The notes under the pieces: model-generated | The model's input: only the letters and a program-made list of their open reading frames with translations | Database searches by the model: none | Told to the model about the DNA's origin: nothing | Shown here: positions 17,948 to 23,916 of the stretch, one piece after another | Layout of the letters: every line of letters begins with the position of its first letter | How positions within the stretch are numbered: position 1 is the stretch's first letter | Position numbers and translations under genes: made by a program | Assembly: GCA_003427395.1 (NCBI GenBank) | Contig: BFEA01000179.1 | Location: 993,266 to 1,017,181 of the forward strand | Length of the DNA stretch: 23,916 nt | Direction of reading: 5' to 3' | Source: Chara braunii | Lineage: Eukaryota > Streptophyta > Charophyceae > Charales > Characeae

Positions 17948-18064
17948 TAGGCCGCACCACAGCGCACTGCCAGTGCGCGCTCAGTGCGCGCGGTGCGCAC
18001 GTGCGCACACATCACCCGTGAGCGCATGGCGCACGGTGCACCGGTTAAGTGCGCCGCAAGTATG
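17948..18064. repeat. Right subterminal TGCGCAC-rich region
   Basis: The same motif is dense here, including GGTGCGCACGTGCGCACA near 17990-18009. It mirrors the left end in inverted orientation but aligns exactly only in the 15-bp terminus. Confidence 0.75.
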
Positions 18065-18156
18065 CTATTTTCCTCCTCGGACTGCTGTGTTCGTCGTTCG
18101 TCTGGCAAGAAAGAGGGAGATCCGTCAGTGGTTGCCATAGGTGTATGACCAATACC

Positions 18157-18515
18157 GCATGTGGGACATGCTAGGAGAGGATGTGGAGGGTGATGGCACC
18201 GGGGATAGTCCACGCCGTAAAGACACATACTTTCTATGACAGCTTCCTGGAAACATTGACGACACATGGCATGTTGCTGACATGTCATTAGTATGGAAGG
18301 CTGACGTGCGCAGTTATTTAAGCATGGCAGATCAAGGCCACAACGTCATGCTGGGCAAGTAATCAGGGGGGGGGGGGATGAGCACAGGACTGGGGATCAC
18401 AATTTTCGTGTGAGAGGCTAGCAGCGACCATCCCTTCATAGTGTTCGGAGCAGAGGCTATGTCGTGTACATGCCAACCGAACTGTAGCTATGCGACGACA
18501 CAACGGGAGGGCACA
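18157..18515 (-). pseudogene. RING pair 1 of the Josephin-RING gene
   Basis: The first finger starts CALPLC, then LACTRHSLCSEH, and ends near TCPA with the last expected Cys replaced by TGA at 18346-18348. The second finger (18324-18157) keeps a full ligand set: CLNNC, CQQHAMCRQC and CPTC. RING fingers bind two zinc ions and recruit E2 ubiquitin-conjugating enzymes. The C12 tract at 18366-18377 shifts the frame inside the first finger; one base more or two fewer would restore it. Spacing matches pair 2 closely, so the pairs arose by internal duplication. The open frame runs past 18157 through a linker (..PMATTDGSPSFLPDERR..SEEEN) to the transposon edge. Confidence 0.75.
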
Positions 18516-18619
18516 GCCATCATCCTGTGGAGAGGTCCTTTCACTGTTTGTGGTAGAATCAGCAGGATTGCTCTCCGGGGGGTGCAGTGCTTGCAAATAC
18601 TCATCGACATACTGTTCCT

Positions 18620-19062
18620 GATGGATGAGCCAGACTGAGTGACCCTCCAGCATTTGGTGATAGAAAGAGTTAATATTTCCCACTGTGTGCACCCTACCGC
18701 CCTTGTCCCATAGGGTCCATGAATTATCTGGTAAGAGCAATGAAGTGACCTGGACGATATAAGATACATGCCCAAATATTCGTATCCGTGCCTGGCTCGT
18801 GGTTTTGCAGAGCAGGCTGGAATTGCAGTCGCCTACCCATAAATGCCATAGCCAGGACTTCTATGTTAACCCCAGGCGCAGCGCTGTCGTCGTCTGGGCA
18901 GACGGCACGGTGCTCTTCTTCTATCCAGCAAACAACGTCTGTGAAATCAGCAACACTATAAGGATTACAATTGTAAGCAAGGAGACATACGTTAATGGCA
19001 TAGTACGCACAGCGCCCTCGCTGTAGCGCTATGACATTGTCTGATTCCGCAGGTTGCGTGGG
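18620..19062 (-). pseudogene. Josephin-like cysteine protease domain
   Basis: The domain starts LQRGRCAYYAINVCLLAYN, with a possible oxyanion Gln (19021-19023) and nucleophile Cys (19009-19011) in the Q..CA..A.N.LL arrangement of Josephin deubiquitinases. It continues with NIEVLAMAFMGRRLQF. GHFIAL follows, with the candidate catalytic His at 18745-18747, then SWTLWD with a candidate third residue Asp (18705-18707). SVWLIHQ could be the last strand. Cys-His spacing is about 88 residues and His-Asp about 14; in ataxin-3 these are 105 and 15. The frame changes between GHFIAL and the LPDNSW segment, so about one base is missing or extra. A distant papain-like fold other than Josephin is the main alternative. 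Confidence 0.55.
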
Positions 19063-19069
19063 GGATCCG

Positions 19070-19345
19070 AATGTGTGTGTGTGGGTGGGCGTGCGTGCTT
19101 GTGGGNGGGTGGGNGGGTGGGTGGGCGGGTGGGTGAGCGGGCGGGCATGCGTGTGGGTGGGACATAATATGTGTGTGTCAGGAAAACAAGAAAAAGGAAA
19201 GAGTGAGCAAGCATGCATGCATGCGTGTGGTGGGTGGGTGGGTGGGTGGGTGGGTGGGCGGGCACGCGCGTGGGTGGGCGGGGATGCGCGTGGGTGGAAC
19301 ATAGTATATGCATGTGTGTGTGGGGGGAGGGGGGCATGTGTGTGG
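19070..19345. repeat. (GT)n / (GGGT)n microsatellite complex
   Basis: GT, GGGT and GCAT repeats with two N positions. A ~50-base segment (GTGGGTGGGACATAATATGT through GTCAGGAAAACA) appears twice, near 19154 and 19338. Long open frames here encode only Pro-Thr-His or Val-Gly-Trp repeats. Confidence 0.9.
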
Positions 19346-19640
19346 GTGGGACATAATATGTGTGTGTCAGGAAAACAGAAAAAAAGAAAAGGGGGAGCAA
19401 AACAACGCCCACCCGCTATCGGATGGCTCTCCGTCCGAAATATTCCCTCCATCGACACTCCGCGCGCTGGTCCACGTCACCGCGTTAACCGGCGCGCTGT
19501 GAACAAACCGGTTCTGTGTGCACCCCGCCCGTCGATCTGCCCCATCCGATGGCCCGTGCGAATTTTCACGCTGGTTTTCCGCAGCGGACCATCGACCTCC
19601 CCCCCACGGCCAATGCGCTATAAGAGGTGGGATGTAGAGA
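19346..19640. other. No gene recognised
   Basis: GC-rich sequence between the microsatellite and the truncated start of E2. No domain, LTR or primer site is visible. Confidence 0.45.
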
Positions 19641-20155
19641 CTAGTCAATAGGGGATCGACCCGTAGTTATATTAGTAAAAACGGATTGAAGAAATTGCAT
19701 CTCGGCATGAAGGTGCAGAAGTTGAGTGAGCCCATCGTAAGTAAACAGGTACATAATTGTGAAATGCAAGTACAAGAGTACGTCAAAGGGATCAAAGCAT
19801 ACTTCCGATTGGAGGTGGGGAAGAAAGTTGAGAGAGTGTTGCACTCCCTGGCCCTTTTAATGGAAGACAACCTGCCCTTTGACTTCATTCTAGGGACAAC
19901 AAATTGGGGAAATGCCGCGTATGCCGACGTGAACATGGGCGAGCACGAGTGCTGGTTGCCCAGTCCCGACGGGGGGAAGAAGAAAATGCGGTTGTTCCAC
20001 GAGTCTGGAATAGAGTCTACTTTGTCCCTTTGTTGTATGAGTTCCCCTATGTTCGCCAGACACGTCGTCAACGAGAATATGGTTGACTACATTTTCGTCG
20101 CCTATGTCAAACCGGTAAGTGAAGAAGAGCAAATAGAAGAGGTGATACCGCCCTA
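19641..20155 (+). pseudogene. Protease region of E2 (catalytic Asp lost)
   Basis: The frame begins with VNRGSTRSYISK, aligned to LIDSGATRSYFSR of E1. The DSG active site is therefore NRG (19647-19655), with the catalytic Asp changed to Asn and Ser to Arg. Downstream, LKKLHLGMKVQ, QEYVKGIKAYFRLEVG, FDFILGTTNWG and FHESGIES follow the E1 protease-to-RT linker. The stop after EEVIPP is at 20154-20156, just before the RT segment. There is no gag upstream. It cannot act as a protease. Confidence 0.85.
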
Positions 20156-20168
20156 AGCAGAGAGTCTA

Positions 20169-21030
20169 TTGAAAGAGTTTGCAGACGTGGGAGAGAGCCC
20201 TGCTGGTGTAGTGGAAAGAGAGATTAAGCACTGGATTGAGATCGAACCCAATAGTAGAACTCCAAAGGGCCTCGTGTATAGAATGTCCCCCAAAGAGTTG
20301 GACAAACAGCGCAAGCAGCTCAATGAGCTGCTGGAGAAAGGGTGGATTAAGCCTAGCCCGTCGCCCTATTCGTGCCGAAGAAAGGAGGCGGACTGCGTAT
20401 GTGTATTGACTATAGGGGGCTGAACGTGATCACTATCACGAACGCCAAACCATTACCGTGAATAAATGATTTGTTGGACAGGGTGCAAGGCTGTAAGTAT
20501 TTCTCAAAGATAGATTTGAAGTCGGGCTACCATCAGATAGAGGTAGAGCCAGAACATCAGCACAAGACGATGTTTAGGGCCCGTTATGGTCACTACGAGT
20601 TTGTAGTGATGCCGTTTGGGTTGACAAACGCCCCTGCCACATTCCAGAGATGCATGACGACCTTTTTAGAGAATGGTTAGACAAGTTCGTTGTTGTATAC
20701 TTAGACGATATTCTGATCTTTAGTAAGAAATTAGAAGAACATCAGGAACACCTTCATCCGATTCCGAGGAAATTGTGCAAGGCTAAGTTCAAGTTAAGTC
20801 CGAAGAAGTGCAAGTGGGCTAAGCGCCAAGTCGTGTATCTCGAACACGTTATAGTTGGAGATGGGGTTCGACCGGAAGATGCGACAATAACAGTGCTTAG
20901 AGACTGGCCGACCCCGCATACACTTATGGAATTGCGTTTATTCCTAGGTCTGGCCAATTACTACCGAAAATTTGTATGCAATTTCACTACGGTCGCTGCA
21001 CCACTGCATAAATTGCTGAAAAAGAGAGAC
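20169..21030 (+). pseudogene. Reverse transcriptase of E2 (frameshifted)
   Basis: Three pieces in different frames make up RT. 20169-20370 has RTPKGLVYRMSPKEL and LLEKGWIKP. 20471-20680 has [18 protein letters not shown], keeping the first catalytic Asp, and [14 protein letters not shown]. 20650-21030 has VVVYLDDILIFSKK (the catalytic YLDD), PKKCKWAKRQVVYL and FLGLANYYRKFV. Between the first two pieces a frameshift disrupts the CIDYRGLN region, and TGA stands just before INDLLDRV (20459-20461). Frame again changes near 20660. RT would copy element RNA. The copy is cut after residues LLKKRD by a MITE. Confidence 0.9.
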
Positions 21031-21203
21031 GGTTAACGGAGACCCTAATTTTCAGACAACTTGTCATTCTATTTATAACAAAATCCAAGGGCCACTTTAA
21101 CCAAACTTGCCACCAAGAGAAAAAACTAAAAGTTGACCCCCAAACCCTAATTTCAGTTTTGGTCCTGTTAGTCAGGAGCTGAAACTGGGGGTCCCCGTTA
21201 ACC
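21031..21203. mobile_element. MITE inserted between RT and RNase H of E2
   Basis: A 173-bp unit with 25-bp terminal inverted repeats starting GGTTAACGG (21031-21055 and 21179-21203; 21 of 25 positions match). AC flanks both ends (21029-21030 and 21204-21205); alternatively ACG is duplicated if the first G belongs to the target. The pol reading frame before the insertion resumes in phase directly after it, showing a clean insertion. No coding capacity. Confidence 0.85.
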
Positions 21204-21205
21204 AC

Positions 21206-21541
21206 GTGTGCCGTTTGGAATGGGATAAGGACTGCACTTCCGCATATAAGAAGCTGAAAAAGTGCTTGATCGAATATCCGGTCCTCAAGATAGCAGATTT
21301 GTCTCCTTCGTTCATCGTCACGACTGACGCAAGCCAGTATGGCATTGTTGCCGTACTCCAGCAGAAATGATGGAGAGGGGTATAGGCCCATCGAATTCAA
21401 GTTCTGCAGACTGCCTTGTGAGAAATTCGCCGCCTCGACGTATGAAAGAGAGTTGTACGTACTTAGACAGGTTGTAGACTATTGGAGACATTATCTCCTA
21501 GGTCGGCACTTCAAAGTGTATTCTGCTGATGAGACAGATAG
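21206..21541 (+). pseudogene. RNase H region of E2
   Basis: The frame resumes after the MITE with WDKDCTSAYKKLKKCLIEYP, then VTTDASQYGIVAVLQQ, which carries the first RNase H Asp. TGA follows at 21368-21370. Another frame continues with YRPIEFKFCRLPCEKFAAST, YERELYVLRQVVDYWRHY and [16 protein letters not shown], then a stop at 21543. RNase H would remove the RNA strand after copying. The usual Asp-His segment after KVYS is altered to ADETDS. Confidence 0.85.
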
Positions 21542-22132
21542 TTGAAAACGCAGGCCCGTATGATTCCTAAGTTGACCAGGTGGGCCGTGAAGATTGACCA
21601 ATTTGACTTTGAACTTAAGCCAGTCAAAGGTAAGTATAACATCGTCGTGGACGCCTTGAGTAGGTGCACAAACTTCTTTGGCGTTATAGTGACGTACCTA
21701 GACGTAGGCGCTGACCTGCAGCAGAAAGTTAAGGCCACATACCCGAAGGATCCCATCTATAGCGACCTGATTAAGAGTCTTTTTAAGACAGTACAAACCG
21801 CGCCTCACAAAATCCCGGATTACTGAATGGCCGGCGGACCGCTGTTTAAGAAGACCGATGTGAACGATACGCTTTGCATCCCAAGTGATGAAGAGGAAGA
21901 GATTTGTAGTCTGATTTTCAGGGAATGCCACGACACCGAAGGACAGTTTGGTTGGAGGAAGACATATGTGACCCTCCTCCTGTCCTACACGTGGCCCGAT
22001 ATGAAACACGGTTGTATCACATATATCCAATGTTGCAGTCTGTCACTGGAAGAAGAGTTCCACACAGCCTCCCTCAGGACTGCTGAAGCCCTTGCCTATC
22101 CCGTCAGGCCCCGGCAAGTCCGTGTCGATTGA
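21542..22132 (+). pseudogene. RNase H/integrase connection and integrase zinc-binding region of E2
   Basis: 21542-21826 has [20 protein letters not shown] and DALSR, the usual end of RNase H, then a linker, with TGA at 21824-21826. 21827 onward has LCIPSD, then ECHDTEGQFGWRKTY, SYTWPDMK and CITYIQCCSLSLEE. This is the HHCC zinc-binding region, but the second His is Gln and the last Cys is Ser, so zinc binding is lost. A frame change near 22090 leads into the core. Confidence 0.85.
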
Positions 22133-22480
22133 CTTCATGGAAACAAAGGTTAAGAATATGCATGGTAAAAGTCAAGTGATGGTTATAGTAGATAGATTTA
22201 GTAAGTTCGCTGTTTTCGTTCCGTTGCCTGCCCAGGCAAAGGCCAAGTTAGTGATTAGAGAACTCTTTAACCATTGGGTCAAGGGCAACGTGCACCGCTT
22301 GACCATAGTTAGTGATCGTGACACTATAGGTTTACAGGTAAGCACTAGCAGCAACTGTAAGCACTAGCAGCAACTGATGAAAGTCTACGGGTCTAAGTGG
22401 ACTATGTCGTCAGGTCGACACCCCGAGACTAACGGCCAGACTGAACAGATGAACAAGCTGCTGCAGCAAGTGCCACAGAT
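22092..22480 (+). pseudogene. Integrase catalytic core of E2
   Basis: SIDFMETKVKNMHGKSQVMV carries the first catalytic Asp, then VDRFSKFAVFVPLP and LTIVSDRD with the second. After a 19-bp duplication (22338-22375) that shifts frame and adds stops, the core resumes with LMKVYGSK, MSSGRHPETNGQTEQMNKLL, which has the catalytic Glu. All three acidic residues are present but no longer in one frame. This enzyme would insert element DNA in the host chromosome. Confidence 0.9.
22338..22375. repeat. 19-bp tandem duplication in the integrase core
   Basis: GTAAGCACTAGCAGCAACT occurs twice in a row (22338-22356 and 22357-22375), with no differences. It shifts the integrase frame by one base. Confidence 0.95.
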
Positions 22481-23222
22481 GTACATTAGACCAGACCAGG
22501 AGGATTGGGATGCAAGTGCGTACAACAACTCGGTGCACTTAGCTACATCCCAGACGCCGAACAAGCTGCACAGAGGATGGCATCATAGGTGGACTATAGA
22601 CTGTCTAAACCAGGATCAGGTTCAGAGGTTGCCACCCGGTGCACGGGAGTTTACTATCCAATATGAGAAAGACTTAAAACGAGTGACTGAGAATACCAGG
22701 AAGCCCCAGCACCAGATGATAGAGCAAGCGAACAAGCACCACAGGCCGTCGCAGTTCGGTGTAGGTTACTTAGTCTGGGTCAAGTCCAAGGAGTTCCTCC
22801 CCGAAGAAGGAATATCACAGAAGTTGTTTCCAGCTTATAGACGACCTTGGCAAGTTCTCAGTGTCTATTGGGGATGCGGATGGTCCCTCCTACACCATAG
22901 AGATTCCACCACATCTGCACACTTATGCCGTTTCCCATGCGTCCAAGTTACTTCCCTACACGACCACTGACGAGTTCCCGTCATGAAGGTCAATGATCCC
23001 ACCTGATATGGATGGTAGGTATGATATTGACAGAACCGTAGCTGAAGATGTCTACCGATCAGGACGAAGGGGATGGCCCAGCGACAATACAAAGTCAGAT
23101 TTGTGCACCAAGAGCCCGAAGAAGATCGCTGCTTTACAAGGGATGAACTTGTAGAAACTGCGCCAGATATCGTTTCCTATTATGAAAGAGCGAGGAAAGG
23201 GATCAACGTCACAGATAGGTAA
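22481..23222 (+). pseudogene. Integrase C-terminus and chromodomain of E2
   Basis: This continues with YIRPDQEDWDASAYNNSVHL, YEKDLKRVTENTRKPQHQMI and the barrel start FGVGYLVWVKSKEFLPEEGI. The frame shifts near 22860; in the new frame PHLHTYAVSHASKLLPY is readable. The last part (23073-23222) is a chromodomain tail: YKVRFVHQEPEEDRCFTRDE, LVETAPDIVSYYERARKG, stop at 23220-23222. The fragment at 2005-2388 is its homologue and is cut where this tail begins. Such domains read histone methylation at target sites. Confidence 0.85.
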
Positions 23223-23267
23223 AGATTGTATTTTTCTTGGAGGACCTCGAAATTAGGCCACTGGGAG

Positions 23268-23826
23268 TGAAAGGATTTCACGCTGCAGACACCGAAAGCC
23301 CGACACAAAAATCCCGAAGTCCGAAGTCCCGGTGTAGGGTAGGCCCAATAGGCCAGTTTGAGGCGCCATAGGTGGAAGCGTCCGGCCAACATTAGGAAAA
23401 GTTGGGCCGTTGTAGAATATTCCGGTACCCGAAGGAAAAGTCCAAGTCCAGGGTCAGTCCAGTCCAGTCCAGTCCCAGCTCCACAAAATTGCAGCAAGCC
23501 CCAGGAAAGTCCGGAAGTTACCGGACCGACAAAATGATTGCAACAGACAGGCCGTTGCTGACCGGTACCGGTCTGAAGCAGGTGAAGCATTGACAAGTCC
23601 TATATTTAGCTGCTACAGTGCGGTGGTTCATAAGTTGTTCATTCGTGAAGTTGCGGAAGCGCTGCTGCTGCTTGTGTAACCAAGGGACTTAGGCAAGACT
23701 GCGCTCGCAGGGGAAGGGAGTGTCAACGTCAACCACAGCTAAGGTAGTCATAGGGAAGCAGAGCGGCCATACCCGCCAAGGTCTGAGTCTGATCTGAGCG
23801 GGTATATCCAGGGCACGATCGAAGGC

Positions 23827-23916
<90 letters not shown>
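23268..23916 (+). repeat. Start of 3' LTR of E2 (runs off the window)
   Basis: It begins TGAAAGGATTTCACGCTGCA, 45 bases after the pol stop, and resembles the E1 LTR start. It contains (AGTCC)n at 23454-23476 and a TATA-like TATATTTA near 23601. There is no end and no second copy in the window. Confidence 0.6.
23829..23916. repeat. (GA)n microsatellite at the window end
   Basis: More than 40 uninterrupted GA units run to the last base, where the window or assembly stops. Confidence 0.95.

Larger units (their letters stand above)
16678..18064. mobile_element. Non-autonomous hAT-like DNA transposon (1387 bp)
   Basis: The left end CATACTTGCGGCGCA (16678-16692) and right end TGCGCCGCAAGTATG (18050-18064) are perfect 15-bp terminal inverted repeats. 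Both sides are flanked by the same 8 bases, CTATTTTC (16670-16677 and 18065-18072). An 8-bp duplication and CA...TG termini are typical of the hAT superfamily. TGCGCAC motifs are dense just inside both ends, as expected for subterminal transposase sites. No transposase is encoded. The interior holds an A run, at least three MITEs plus one half copy, and a (CA)n tract. It interrupts the linker between RING pairs 1 and 2. Confidence 0.85.
16120..19062 (-). pseudogene. Josephin-like protease with four RING-type fingers, split by a hAT-like insertion
   Basis: The gene reads on the minus strand. A Josephin-like cysteine-protease domain (19023 to ~18620) is followed by RING pair 1 (18515-18157), a linker, then RING pair 2 (16500-16141) and a stop at 16120-16122. 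The DNA between 18064 and 16678 is a transposon. When the insertion and one target copy are ignored, the reading frame from 18288 runs without a stop to 16120. Three breaks lie in the first part: a frame change near 18730, a C12 run (18366-18377) that shifts frame, and TGA (18346-18348) at a zinc-ligand Cys. They could be decay or sequence errors. The N-terminal start is not visible because the frame runs into a GT-rich microsatellite. By family knowledge the parts suggest ubiquitin removal plus ubiquitin-ligase activity. Whether it is a host gene or a transposon gene is unknown. Confidence 0.7.
19641..23916 (+). mobile_element. Ty3/gypsy chromovirus E2 (5' truncated)
   Basis: In order on the plus strand: protease, RT, RNase H, integrase zinc-binding region, integrase core, C-terminal barrel and chromodomain, then the start of a 3' LTR that runs off the window. 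5' LTR, primer site, gag and zinc knuckle are missing. At least eight frame breaks or stops, a MITE insertion and a 19-bp duplication make it inactive. It is the same family as E1 and as the fragment in E0. Confidence 0.9.

Noticed and set aside
18346-18348. TGA at a Cys position read as selenocysteine
   Set aside because: It replaces a RING zinc ligand and lies among other frame breaks; no SECIS-like element was recognised. A plain nonsense change is simpler.
16120-18740. Two independent tandem RING genes
   Set aside because: The intervening DNA has perfect 15-bp TIRs and an 8-bp target duplication, and the frame is continuous across it, so one split gene explains both parts better.
19029-19458. 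Pro-Thr-His-rich N-terminus of the Josephin gene
   Set aside because: It is translation of the GT/GGGT microsatellite, which stays open in several frames; the true start is not visible.
21520-21550. Second hammerhead core (CTGATGAGAC)
   Set aside because: It lies in RNase H coding sequence and lacks stem II and stem III pairing.

Overview
This is a eukaryotic nuclear window from a large, repeat-rich genome. It is built almost entirely from nested transposable elements plus one unusual broken protein gene. A plant or streptophyte source is likely: the primer-binding site of one retrotransposon is the classic plant initiator-Met-tRNA complement, the retroelements are Ty3/gypsy chromoviruses, and short AT-rich linkers alternate with GC-rich repeats. 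A charophyte alga is possible, but I cannot prove a species. Scattered N positions, long homopolymers and long microsatellites suggest a draft assembly, so single-base frame breaks could be sequencing errors. There are no bacterial features, no clear tRNA or rRNA gene and no CRISPR array.

Layout. (1) 836-7421, minus strand: a degenerate LTR element (called E0 here). It has ~1-kb LTRs at 836-1907 and 6428-7421, a tRNA-type primer site at 6413-6425, and only the C-terminal integrase/chromodomain end of pol (2005-2388). The rest of its interior holds a dense array of unrelated perfect hairpins (2845-5486), a hammerhead-ribozyme-like motif (3793-3843), a MITE (3852-3973) and a 246-bp tandem duplication (5865-6356). 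(2) 7422-9860: AT-rich flank, a (CAAT)n array, a second primer-site-like sequence, GA microsatellites and decayed MITEs. (3) 9888-15130, minus strand: a Ty3/gypsy element (E1) with 5' LTR, primer site, leader, decayed gag, zinc knuckle, protease and reverse transcriptase. It is cut off inside RT next to a 26-base piece that matches the start of another LTR. (4) 16120-19062, minus strand: one gene with a Josephin-like cysteine-protease domain followed by four RING-type zinc fingers in two tandem pairs. (5) 16678-18064: a 1387-bp hAT-like DNA transposon (15-bp perfect TIRs, 8-bp target duplication) that splits this gene between the two RING pairs and itself carries several MITEs. (6) 19641-23916, plus strand: a 5'-truncated Ty3/gypsy element (E2) with protease, RT, RNase H, integrase, chromodomain and the start of its 3' LTR, broken by frameshifts, a MITE insertion and a 19-bp duplication.

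The retroelements all look dead: each has lost catalytic residues or reading frame. The most interesting content is the Josephin-4xRING architecture (deubiquitinase-like plus ubiquitin-ligase-like domains on one chain), whose reading frame stays open across the transposon insertion point. Next come the hairpin array and the hammerhead-like motif inside E0.
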